From Larix sibirica (lineage: Eukaryota > Streptophyta > Pinopsida > Pinales > Pinaceae), in NCBI GenBank assembly GCA_004151065.3, contig NWUY0300069748.1, positions 4,598 through 18,684 on the forward strand: a DNA stretch of 14,087 nt, given 5' to 3'. Position numbers and translations under genes: made by a program. Numbering within the stretch: the first letter of the stretch is position 1; each line of letters starts with the position of its first letter. Below the pieces are notes generated by a model. It worked only from the letters and a program-made list of their open reading frames with translations, ran no database searches and had not been told where the DNA came from. Below are positions 1 through 8,289 of this stretch, piece after piece.

Positions 1-11
1 AAGTTATTATG

Positions 12-218
12 CTAAACAAGTAAAAACTTAACATCAAATTCATCATCCAAAATAAACTGCAAGCTATCAAGGTGGACTTCGAAACTTGCAATTTGAAAAC
101 CTAATTAATATTCTCCCATGTCAACTAAAAGGTGAGAAGTCGGTATCATCAATTGCACCCCTTGAAAGTGAAAAGGGGTAATCGCGCTATCTTTGAGTGG
201 AGTTGAAAGAATTGATCT
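12..218 (-). pseudogene. Decayed coding fragment, possible tail of the gag-like remnant
   Basis: On the minus strand this frame is open from just after a TGA at 219-221 down to a TAG at 12-14, with only one internal stop, a TAA at 105-107. The translation is mixed and protein-like, for example MIPTSHLLVDMGEY before the stop and LQFILDDEFDVKFLLV near the end. A second minus-strand frame just upstream (about 213-290) also reads as protein-like, with PHDVPFELKINSFNSTQR, so a frameshift near 215 would join them. The orientation matches the larger decayed coding region at 409-1445, and this may be its downstream continuation. I do not recognise a domain. About 69 codons with one stop is suggestive but could arise by chance in DNA of this composition. 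Confidence 0.25.
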
Positions 219-498
219 TCAACTCAAAAGGCACATCATGTGGACCTCGGTCATGCCCTGAAATCAACAAATTCAAAACAATCATAACCATCTGTTGTAT
301 AAATTACTCCTCGCGAATAGGTATGAACATGTTTATGAACCTGTTGGTAAGATATCTCCAATAAATTGGATTCCAAAATCCAACACCAAGTATTCATCCA
401 TCCAAATTTTACTTGTTTTCACTACTTCTTCTTTTATTGCTGATACTTGCCTGAGAAGTGATTTGTCTTGCCACAAAAACTACATGGGTGGAGATAAA

Positions 499-540
499 AC
501 AACTTGACTCATCGTGGCCAATTCACTGACAATGTTGGCA
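499..540 (-). other. CCHC zinc-knuckle motif carrying an in-frame stop
   Basis: The minus-strand codons read C-Q-H-C-Q-stop-I-G-H-D-E-S-S-C. This fits the 14-residue C-x2-C-x4-H-x4-C spacing exactly, and the Gly before the His is typical of retroviral-type knuckles. The sixth position is TGA (523-525), one transition away from TGG (Trp), so the stop is probably a decay mutation. Knuckles of this type bind single-stranded nucleic acid. It sits directly after the Asp-rich tract and in the same frame as it. Confidence 0.5.
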
Positions 541-556
541 CAGTACAAATTCTTCA

Positions 557-830
557 TCCAACTTATCATCATCATCCAATAATTCCTCAATACCTAAATC
601 AATATCAAGATCATCATCAATATCTACATCATCATCAACATCCTAAACTACAACACCATTCTGATAATCATCAACGTTTTGATCATGTTGAACTACATAA
701 TCATCGTCTTGATTATCCTCAATTGCATTAACATCTTCATCGGCATCATTAAACTGGTCTTCTTTAACTGCAACATCATTTTGTACTTGTTTCTTATCAT
801 GATCCTTATGTGCCATCCTCTGATCATCAT
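557..830. repeat. CAT/ATC-rich low-complexity tract
   Basis: The plus strand is dominated by imperfect ATC/CAT trinucleotide runs. Read on the minus strand in the gag-like frame these are GAT/GAA codons, giving runs such as DVDDDVDIDDDLDID. The tract is therefore probably the DNA of an acidic protein segment that expanded by slippage, not an independent microsatellite. The plus-strand ORF at 504-731, rich in His and Gln, is its antisense shadow. Confidence 0.6.
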
Positions 831-1410
831 CATCTAGAAAACCTCCACTGACAAATGTTATTGGTTTGCAATAATCATGAATATGAAAAAGGTTATCATG
901 ATCCTTTACATATCCTACGCCATATCTGTTTTGTTTTAACACCAACGCTTCCCAAGGTATAATGATCTTAGTTGACTTATGGGCCTCATATGCCTTAATG
1001 TCAATAGTTTTTGTTGCGGTGGCTTCATCCAACTCATCTTCATTATGTTTAAGTTCATTGTCCAAACTTTCCTTCAATGTTGCAGTAACTTCAATTTCAT
1101 CAAAAGAAAATCATTCTAACTCACAATCATCAAGTGCAACTTTATTTTCTAATGCCCTGGTGTTACCATTAAGTGACTTCATTTTCTCATTCAATAACTA
1201 TGTTTGTGTTTTAAGAAGATCCACCTTCTTTTCATTACACATAAGCAGGTAAGAATAGTTGTAATTGTTCCCTTGTTCACTGAAATTTTAGATTATGGAG
1301 TTGTGACGATCAATGTGTGCAACTTTTTAAATAGTTCTTCAATGCGTTCCATTCTTGAGTGCAATATGTGCAAAAGTTGTAAAACTTTAAAAATTGTGAA
1401 GACTTCTTTT

Positions 1411-1485
1411 GGAACCCCCTTATTCAGCTTCAAGTAAATACACAACTACCAACCCCTGTTAGGACCCCCTTATTCAATTTCAAGT
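1411..1485. repeat. Short direct repeat, about 24 bp, period about 50 bp
   Basis: A block starting at 1411 (core CCCCCTTATTCAGCTTCAAG) recurs at about 1461 with two or three differences. The first copy lies at the start of the decayed minus-strand coding region. This may be a slippage or recombination duplication. Nothing ties it to a known element. Confidence 0.55.
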
Positions 1486-2640
1486 GGGCTTTACAATGAT
1501 AGAAGACAAGGAAATCTTCAGAAAAATAAAGAGACCAATTACAAGCGATCTTTTGCTAAGCTCTTATCGTCAGCAAAACAAAGTGTTGGGTTCATTGTTT
1601 GCATCCCTTAGATGAATTTATGGTGATAATTTTATCACCAATATAAATGAATTTCCTTTAGATATTTGTGTGAAATATTTATATGAGAGTGTGACATGTG
1701 CATGTGCAAGCAAGAGAAATCCAAGTCAAAATCCACCATAACACACACACAAAGTTCCCTAATTCCAATTTCAACTAGGTCTAAGACTCAAAGGCAAAAA
1801 TATAATTTTATTAAGCATGATGATCCCTTATAACTCCTTTACTAATCCTTTAATAATGTCCTCATATCTTTTAAGAAGATCTTATAACCACCAATCAATA
1901 TGAATCCCCAAGCATTATTCTTATTTCCTCTTGCTTTAAAAAGGATTTCAAATACAATTCCAAATTATATTTATGACCTTTCCAAAAAAAGATAATTGCA
2001 CTTTTACTAATTATTATAATACCTAGGGTTTTTGTAAATTTCTAAATGTAAATGAATTGATAAAAAACCACTTATTTCGTTGAAAGGTACTCTGAATTTG
2101 ACATCTTTCCTTTAAAAGTAGCTTAGAAAATAAAAATCCCTTAAAAAAAAGTACTTTCTTGAAATAATCTGAAATCCCTTTAACTCAATGTGTTGAATTC
2201 AAATTACTTCAGACATAACCACAACACCTCTCCTTTTGGATTGTTAACAACATCATGACACACTTTCCAATATAAGCGAGTCTCTGTTTCAAATGTGGGA
2301 TAAGCGAAAACCACCTCCAATCATGCATATATCATTAAATTCTTCGATGTGAGACAAATGGTGATGACTTTCTCAATGGAAACTCAATGCATTACTCCAG
2401 ATTATCATATAATCTAGATTGCACCATTGAAATTGTTACAACGTTGAAGCTTCACGATCATTTTGAACTACTGAAAAAATATTTGATAGGCTCGTAATGA
2501 AATTTTACAACATGTAGTCATTTGGATTTTGAACAATCCATATTAAAAATCAGTTTTTTTTGTTATTTTGGCCGTAGATTATATCATTGACTTGCTCCTC
2601 AACTCCAATTTCTTCAACCATACTAACTTTGATTTCTTCA
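1486..2640. other. AT-rich stretch without a supported gene
   Basis: No long reading frame, tRNA-like fold or recognised repeat family was seen. A near-perfect palindrome lies at 1621-1640 (9-bp arms, 2-bp centre) and is flanked by two copies of ATGAATTT. The rest is AT-rich sequence with short A and T runs. Confidence 0.4.
1621..1640. repeat. Short hairpin, TGGTGATAA / TTATCACCA
   Basis: Two perfectly complementary 9-base arms are separated by TT. The block is bracketed by direct copies of ATGAATTT at about 1612 and 1648. It could be the footprint of a small element, but the size and lack of a partner copy leave this open. Confidence 0.4.
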
Positions 2641-2643
2641 ACA

Positions 2644-2862
2644 ATGGCTCTCACAATCCACAGCAGAGTGGAACCCCTGCCATCAAACCTCCAAAACAAC
2701 AATAAATTCGCTCAAATCCCACTTGGCTCCCTTGAAAGCTCGTGCATTCATTCAGCAGCAAAACATAACACAGTTATGACTGTTAAACTGCTAGAAACAA
2801 GGAATGGGGGACTTCCTTTAAAATCAAACCGTACTGTAATTAAAGCAACAATAAACATGTAG
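2644..2862 (+). CDS. Unrecognised short ORF, 72 residues
   Basis: This plus-strand ORF begins at an ATG in the context ACAATGGCT, which matches the plant start consensus well, and ends at TAG. The protein begins MALTIHSRVEPLPSNLQNNN and is Ser/Asn/Lys-rich, with no signal peptide, membrane segment or motif that I can name. The frame also stays open upstream to a TTG at 2587. It could be a small unknown protein, an exon of a larger broken gene, or a chance ORF. There is no TATA box at a convincing distance and no recognised neighbour gene. The start context is the only positive sign. Confidence 0.2.
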   Translation: MALTIHSRVEPLPSNLQNNNKFAQIPLGSLESSCIHSAAKHNTVMTVKLLETRNGGLPLKSNRTVIKATINM

Positions 2863-3264
2863 CTTTCACCAACTTAATTTATTTTCCATCTCTAATACAA
2901 TCCAATATAATTTTCTGATCTCTTTCACACAAACCAACCAATTTTTTTTTCTTATTCCACTTGAATCATAAATTGGAGATTCCAACTATTTTTATAAGAA
3001 ACAAATCAGAGTGGGACTACAATGCACAGCTTTCACAGATCCAATTTAATTGAATATAGGTTTCTAATATAAACCAACCATTTTTTGACAGCCCCAACTT
3101 TCATCAACTTAATTTGAAAACTCCACATAAAATCCATAGAAGAACGCACTGAGAACCAAACCTGAAGAAATGACGTGATCTGTAATGGCTCCATTGATTT
3201 AATATGAAATGAAATGTTGTTTCTAACAGTTTGTGCACAGCCACACAACTCTTCAACTTCCATT
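2863..3264. other. AT-rich stretch without a supported gene
   Basis: The region holds T runs (about 2941-2950) and two loosely similar blocks ending in AAACCAACCA at about 2940 and 3080, which may be old duplicates. The minus-strand ORF at 3033-3308 runs into the inverted-repeat arm and shows no recognisable domain. Confidence 0.35.
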
Positions 3265-3583
3265 TTGTTTCTGCCTAGATCCGCATGTGGATGTGGAAAA
3301 AATATCAACCCATTGAGAGTGGCCTTGGGGATAAGTCAACAAATCGGGTACCCATTGTTACCACAAAACTTGAATCTTGTTTAGGCCAACTCTGAAACAA
3401 AATCCAAAGGAAGTAGACCCTATGAAATTTAGGATGGTTTCCTTGGAAAAGACGACTTAGGAGTTAATAAATTACACTAGGAAAGCAATCTAACAAAAGT
3501 AACTTAACAAGCAATTCAAAGCTTTATGCATAAAAGAGATTATAGACCAATGCTTTAAAAAGGATACTACAATGGAGTCACAA
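3265..3583. repeat. Left arm of a large inverted repeat
   Basis: The reverse complement of this arm aligns along its length with 4259-4580. Matching landmarks include CTTTGAATTGCTTGTTAAGT, GACTCCATTG, CATTGGTCTATA, CTAGTGTAAT, TTAGGCCAACTC and the stretch around GGATCTAGG at the outer end. The copies differ by substitutions and small indels, so the duplication is old. Outside the arms the similarity stops abruptly, both toward the spacer and toward the flanks. Confidence 0.8.
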
Positions 3584-4258
3584 CCATACCTCCCTCTCTG
3601 TGTCACATTTCATTTGTGACATTTGCTTTCGCTTTTTTAGCTTAACATAGTTAGTTTTTCTAATTTGTTTAAGTAGTAGTTAGATAAAATTTGATTTTAG
3701 TTGGAACTAATTTGATGCACGCTAAGTTGTAATGTTCAATATTTTATGCACATTGTAATTTACTCATCTAATTCCAATTAAAATCAATCCTAACACTTCC
3801 TAATTAATTCCACAATTAACTAAAATTAACCTCCCTAAGGACGAAACTCCGACGTCTATCTTCCATAGATTTGCCACTTGTGGGAAAAGTCTACAATGAA
3901 GGCGAATCAACTAGGTAGTGACCGTGAGGACCCATTAGGCTACATCCTCGGTTGGTATCAACGTTGGAAATACCCCTGCGACTCCAATCTAGTCCCTTTC
4001 TCATGTGGAACCACACTTGGCAATCCGGATTTTGTTTCCATGTACCTCGAGTATATTGGAAACCCCGTTTCCCATAACAAATTTAACTTGTAACAAACAG
4101 TTGATCTTGCACCAAGCAGGTTCACAATTCAACCCATCTCCATTTAACAAGCAAAGTCAATCCTCGCCTTGGCAAGTTCACAATTTGGCTTTGCTTCTGC
4201 TTTCTAGTTAGATAACATTTATTTTTGTTGCTCGTGAAAGTAATATTTAGCAAGCATT
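3584..4258. other. Spacer of the inverted repeat, possibly a degraded solo LTR
   Basis: This stretch of about 675 bp is unique within the window. Its first half is AT-rich; the middle (about 3835-4080) is richer in GC and holds short chance ORFs that begin at TTG or an internal ATG. The abrupt edges against the two arms and the TGT-type palindrome near the left edge would suit an inserted LTR. No second LTR, target duplication or terminal CA could be matched, so its nature is unresolved. Confidence 0.3.
3601..3621. repeat. Short palindrome TGTCACA-(7)-TGTGACA
   Basis: Perfect 7-base complementary arms around TTTCATT sit just inside the left arm. A sequence starting TGT with a small palindrome is compatible with an LTR edge. 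However, no matching CA end with a target-site duplication was found before the right arm. Confidence 0.4.
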
Positions 4259-4580
4259 TTGTGACTCCATTGTTGTATCATTTTTAGCATTGGTCTATAA
4301 TTTATTTATTTTGTAGAAAGCTTTGAATTGCTTGTTAAGTTAGCTTTGTTGGATTTCTTTCCTAGTGTAATTGATTAACTCCTAAGTCACCTTTCCAAGG
4401 TGGCCATCCTTAGTTTTTCATAAGGCCTACCTCCCTTGGATTTTGTTTAGGAGTTGGCCTAAACAGAGAGCCGAGTGTTGTGGTGACAGTTAGCACCTAA
4501 CTCCTTGACTTCCCCCAAGCCCACTCTCAGTGGATTGAGATTTTTCTCACATTCACATGTGGATCTAGGAGGCAACACAT
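4259..4580. repeat. Right arm of a large inverted repeat
   Basis: This arm is the inverted, diverged partner of 3265-3583. It begins at TTGTGACTCC and ends near GGATCTAGGAGGCAACAC, after which similarity to the left arm stops. If transcribed in one piece with the left arm, the RNA could form a long imperfect stem. The first third of the plus-strand ORF at 4505-4879 lies within this arm. Confidence 0.8.
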
Positions 4581-4946
4581 TCTTTGATTCCTCTGAAAGC
4601 ACCACCTCTTGGAACGATGTTAAAATAATCTTCAATCAACATGATAGCTTCACACTTTCCAACATTGAAGAGATAGGTGTTAACTATAGAAAATCACCCA
4701 AATCTTTGGACTTTCAATTGATTATGCCAAAAAAATTCAAATTTAATTCCCTTGACATAGTTCTGAAGGTCACAAAGTCATTGTTTGGTCGTAAGCAGTC
4801 AAGGAATCATTGTCTCATTAAGAGGAGGTCACCCAAAGGAGATGGTGAACTTCGACCTTCCCCACAAGAATTTGGTTAACAATCCTTGATCCCAAGGTGT
4901 CTTGTAATAAAAACAAGAAGAGAAGTGTGCAGCTTTTAGGTTGCAA

Positions 4947-5387
4947 TTATCTCTCCCATGAAGTTACATATTTTTTTATCTCTAGTGATATCACTTGAGA
5001 CCTTAGAATTTGGCCTTGAATTTGGTGGAGCTCAATCATTACCTTAATGCATGCATTCAAGATGGTTGATACTAGAATTTAGGTCTGCCTCATGCAAACA
5101 TCCTCACACGAGTGCTTCAAACAATGGTAATCAAGGCTTTATTCACACAAGCCAGACTCAAGCTTCCTTATCCAACACAAATCGGGCCTCCTTCTCTAGC
5201 GGACTAACTTCCTCACGCACTCTTGGGCTCACGCAATCCCTTATTCTTTCTGCAGGCTTCTTTTCTGCCACCATCATAACCTCCACGTCGGTGCTATGAA
5301 ATACTTGCATTCAACCATTAACTCCCATCCATTTCAATACCAAGTTTCTCTTCACATCCAAGACATTAAACTTGCTCTGATACCACT
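4947..5387 (-). mobile_element. 5' internal part of a Copia-type LTR element, decayed
   Basis: Reading on the minus strand from the primer-binding site at 5385-5374, the sequence enters what should be leader and early gag. A short ORF runs from ATG at 5277 to TGA at 5158 (about 39 residues, MMVAEKKPAERIRDC at its start). A second open stretch from 5078 to a TAA at 4947 reads IELHQIQGQILRSQ followed by VISLEIKKYVTSWER, which is helical and gag-like in feel. Further minus-strand sequence down to about 4830 also reads as protein-like. No CCHC, protease, integrase or reverse transcriptase was found, so only the 5' end is visible. The assignment rests mainly on the primer-binding site and the TG edge of the LTR; the left limit is arbitrary. 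Confidence 0.45.
5374..5385 (-). other. Primer-binding site complementary to initiator tRNA-Met
   Basis: The plus strand reads GCTCTGATACCA, so the minus strand reads TGGTATCAGAGC. This is the usual primer-binding site of plant Copia elements, complementary to the 3' end of initiator tRNA-Met. Two bases to the right, TGATAG begins at 5388. On the minus strand that is an LTR ending in CTATCA two bases before the primer-binding site, the expected geometry. Confidence 0.7.
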
Positions 5388-5640
5388 TGATAGAAAATAA
5401 AATGAGCAAGAAAACCAAGATGGCGTAAAAAGGCATTTAGCAAGATCAAGTCCATAATAACAAATATAGTAAATTTTCTCTTAACCATCACATAACTAAA
5501 CACATATTTACTAAGGGTAATTACTATATCCTTAGTAAATGTTAGATGGTTTTAAGGACTTAAGATTAGGAGAATAATGTTAACATTTTTTATTTTTGAA
5601 ACCAAGTATATTGTAATGTAAATTTATTTATGCTCGTTAC
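5388..5640 (-). mobile_element. LTR of the Copia-type element, outer end not located
   Basis: By position next to the primer-binding site this is the 5' LTR of a minus-strand element. It begins TGATAGAAAATAAAATGAGC on the plus strand. I could not find its outer end, because no second copy exists in the window to align against; the stated right limit is a guess. It contains a strong imperfect hairpin at 5483-5551. Confidence 0.35.
5483..5551. repeat. Imperfect hairpin within the putative LTR
   Basis: ATTTACTAAGG (5506-5516) is the exact reverse complement of CCTTAGTAAAT (5530-5540), and AACCATC (5483-5489) pairs with GATGGTT (5545-5551). The loop and a bulge separate the two stems. It lies about 100 bp inside the LTR edge and could be an RNA structure or simply a palindromic repeat. 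Confidence 0.5.
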
Positions 5641-5661
5641 ACTTTATTTATATGTTTATAA

Positions 5662-5802
5662 ATGGAACATGAAGCAATAGAAGAAAATCAAGCCGGTCTA
5701 CAAAACATTCCAAACAACCCAAGTACAATATCTCATGCAACTAACGAAGAAAGGAGGCATGAAAATAACTCAAACAATGACAACAATTCAAGCAATGAAT
5801 GA
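5662..5802 (+). CDS. Unrecognised short hydrophilic ORF, 46 residues
   Basis: The ORF begins at ATG after TTTATAA and ends at TGA. It encodes a strongly hydrophilic protein starting MEHEAIEENQAGLQNIPNNP and ending in an Asn/Ser/Glu-rich tail. A TAA codon lies immediately before the ATG. It could be the last exon of a decayed gene or transposase, or chance. In such AT-rich DNA, Asn, Glu and Lys codons are expected, so composition alone says little. There is no recognisable motif. Confidence 0.15.
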   Translation: MEHEAIEENQAGLQNIPNNPSTISHATNEERRHENNSNNDNNSSNE

Positions 5803-7325
5803 TGATCAATATAATTGATTGTTGCAAGTTGTATATTTTGGAATGTTTGTCTATGAAAATTAAATATTTTCTTTAATGTGCACATAGTCCCAATTGATGA
5901 GACAATGGGTTACCAATAATTATAACAATTATATATTGACATTTTGATTATTGTGGACTTTTATTTTGTCTCATTTTGTATGACCAATAATCTCTTATTC
6001 ATATATAATAAAATGTTTATTATTATATTGCGGTCTTCAGTATTGTAAAATGTTATGTTGTCAACTAAATATATGGATGATTTACATTATTGGAGTGAAT
6101 ATAAGTATAACTAGTTGGTATATTTGTTTAAACTATACGATATATTAATGCAATGATTATATCAAAACTCAACAATTAAAATACAAAAATCAATATTATT
6201 ATAAAAAAATATTTGATTTTCTTATGATTAATTAAAATTGCATTAGAGAAACAAGAAGTTGCATTTGCATACCCTAAACGTAGAAAAATTGAGCACCAAA
6301 ACATATCAATGTATTTCATACATATCAATGCACTGGTGCATTTAAATTATTGCACCAATGTCATATAGTTGTACAAATGCAACGTTGCGAATACCTATAA
6401 TAAGAGAACTAGTGCTCCTAACTGCAATAACAACACCATTTTCTATTGTGCTAGTAATTGTCATAAAAGCATCAATGCTCCTATCTACAAGATCAATATC
6501 ATTGCCTTCAATGACATATTTATTGTTTTCATTACTACATTGTTACCAAGACTTTATGGTGCATAAGGATACACACCAGTGATTTCAAAATATCCAATAA
6601 TCATCAGTGCATTCAAAATATATAATATTAGTCCATAAACACAAGACTTATATCCCACACGTTTTACCAACATGGATCCTTCGTAGAAATTATATTTTGT
6701 TCTTCGCTCTTAGTGCAATTTTGAGTGCAAACCTTTTGAACTTCTACTCATCAATAGAAAAAAACTCTTTGTTTCCATATTTGGTTTCATTGCTCCAAGT
6801 TCGTTTAATTTGCTTGTGGAGGACAAACCAATGCCCAACAATGGGAATCGAGCCTGCTCTGGGATAATTGCCTACTACAAAATAAACCACTTAGTACAAT
6901 GTTCTAGACCAACACTCTTTAACTCTACCAACTAGTAACAATTATTCTTCAACAATCTAGCAATTACAACACACTATATATTATAAATTTGTGCATATAC
7001 GGTACTCAAACAAATTGCCTCTGCCCATTTAAAATATGTGTGTGCACAAACATGCACTAGTGTTCTAGAAAATAACATAAATACTAATGCATATTTATGT
7101 GTCATTTATTCCTAGTTGAATGACCAACATAATGGATGTGTCTGTGTGCGTCTATATATGAATTAACCAAGCATAGAGTTTTTTTGAATCTCGTATCCCT
7201 CACATATTCATATGTAGTCACTTGTATCAATTCAATGTGGTGGTTGTAGGAGGAGAAAGGTTCAACACTTAAGTAATATATATATATATTATTTCACCCA
7301 ATAATCCAACAGTGGGAAATAAGTG
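5803..7325. other. Very AT-rich intergenic stretch
   Basis: No supported gene. It contains tandem copies of ACATATCAATG at about 6302 and 6321, a near-palindrome TGCACTGGTGCA at about 6329, and a TA microsatellite at 7274-7291. The motif GCACCA(A/G)TG in this area recalls the tandem repeats near 13400. A minus-strand frame open from 6542 to 6342 reads as protein-like but has no ATG before its middle and no recognised domain. Confidence 0.4.
7274..7291. repeat. TA microsatellite, self-complementary
   Basis: The block TAATATATATATATATTA is a perfect 18-base palindrome made almost only of TA steps. It lies in AT-rich sequence next to no clear gene. Confidence 0.8.
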
Positions 7326-7598
7326 CTATGGGATCACAGAATGTGTTGTGTAGAGGCTAAACAAAACACTCTTTGCAATGATAGAAGGAAAACACACCAA
7401 TAGTAATAATAACCAACCTTTCATTCTACCCAATGCCCATTCACTATCCCAACTCCTAAAAGAATACATGGTTGTAGGAATGCATTGTTGTGGGTGAATG
7501 CAATGCCGTAAGACTCTTTGGGCATTTAGCATGAGTATCATGGCTACTTTTAGTCCCATAGATGGTCTAAGGTTGTATTTAGAACTGTTCCTGGGCAT
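7326..7598 (-). CDS. Doubtful ORF with one hydrophobic segment, 90 residues
   Basis: A minus-strand ATG at 7598 opens 90 codons ending at 7326. The protein starts MPRNSSKYNLRPSMG and has a hydrophobic run WLLLLLVCFPSIIA about 60 residues in, long enough for one membrane span. I recognise no family and no promoter. It may be chance; it is listed because it is the only ATG-initiated ORF of this length between the Copia fragment and the large pseudogene. Confidence 0.15.
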   Translation of the reverse strand: MPRNSSKYNLRPSMGLKVAMILMLNAQRVLRHCIHPQQCIPTTMYSFRSWDSEWALGRMKGWLLLLLVCFPSIIAKSVLFSLYTTHSVIP

Positions 7599-7601
7599 CA
7601 A

Positions 7602-8101
7602 TATGTTCCATTGTTTATCTTTTTCAAATGCTTAGTCAAGAATCATATTATTGATGGTCAATATAATAATGATAGTCAGACTTGATATAATGTGGGCAGC
7701 ACTTCTGATATGCCAGTATAGACTTTAATGAATTGTGTTAATGGAATGGCATGAGAGAAGGTACTTGCTTAAAGTAAATCTTGATATCATGTATACAGAA
7801 AATGTACTGAGCCAAGGAATTCAGTGGTTGTAACAAAATGACAACAAAGGAGAAACCAATCATTATGAGAATGATACAACAAGATCTTTATATCACAAAT
7901 ACTTCACGACATAAATAACCTATAAACAATACTTGAATCGAATATTAATTTCAAGGATAATCATATTAGCACTAGTGATAACTTTTCCAATCATAGAAGA
8001 TATGTGAAAAGAGGGATGAGATTACAAAAAGAAGAGAATACTAATTATGCACATCAGAGTTTTGAATCCACAGAAACCAAGATAAAGCTTGAAGGTTCTT
8101 T
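7602..8101. other. AT-rich stretch downstream of the large pseudogene
   Basis: No supported feature. The plus-strand ORF starting at 8004 begins here but runs antisense into the 3' part of the large pseudogene. Confidence 0.35.
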
Positions 8102-8107
8102 TTTATT
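8102..8107 (-). terminator. Possible poly(A) signal for the large pseudogene
   Basis: The minus strand reads AATAAA about 185 bases beyond the last codon at 8290. This is the canonical plant near-upstream poly(A) signal, at a plausible 3' UTR distance. The hexamer is common in AT-rich DNA, so this is only a candidate. Confidence 0.25.
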
Positions 8108-8289
8108 TCTTGATCAGACTCAAATCATTCGAAGTTATACTTCTTACAAAAAAATCCGACCTATGGCTAGATTGCCTTTATCTATATATATAGACTCTAT
8201 GGGATTTACAAAATTTACACATAATTTGTTACATCCCAATGGCTTTCAATTTTTGGTTTGGTATCAACAAAAATTGGTTACAACAAAGT

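Larger units (their letters stand above)
409..1445 (-). pseudogene. Decayed gag-like gene with acidic tract and CCHC zinc knuckle
   Basis: This minus-strand coding region reads 5' to 3' from about 1445 to 409. An N-terminal part (1445-1296) reads as helical, with RMERIEELFKKLHTLIV. A frameshift near 1290 leads into a second frame that continues to a TAA at 409-411, broken only by stops at 1198 (TAG), 1111 (TGA), 643 (TAG) and 523 (TGA). In order this frame holds a Lys/Glu/Leu-rich helical segment, a globular stretch containing KQNRYGVGYVKDHDN and ITFVSGGF, an Asp-rich tract at about 545-830, and a C-x2-C-x4-H-x4-C knuckle at 499-540. About 290 codons with four stops is far fewer than chance would give in AT-rich DNA. 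The zinc knuckle after a charged region suggests a nucleic-acid-binding, gag-like protein of an LTR retroelement. No protease, integrase or reverse transcriptase was recognised next to it. The knuckle could also belong to a cellular CCHC protein. Confidence 0.5.

Noticed and set aside
295-731. Two plus-strand ORFs, one His/Gln-rich
   Set aside because: They are shadows of the minus-strand gag-like frame; the His-rich run is the antisense of the Asp-rich tract.
3878-4211. Two overlapping plus-strand ORFs in the inverted-repeat spacer
   Set aside because: The longer begins at TTG, neither shows a motif, and the spacer may be LTR-derived.
4505-4879. 124-codon plus-strand ORF
   Set aside because: It starts at TTG, its first third is inverted-repeat arm sequence, and the minus strand here also reads as retroelement-like. 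A vague resemblance of LIKRRSPKGDGE to a chromodomain end was noted but is too weak to call.
6607-6867. 86-codon hydrophobic plus-strand ORF
   Set aside because: Hydrophobicity follows from T-rich DNA; there is no signal peptide or family match and no promoter.
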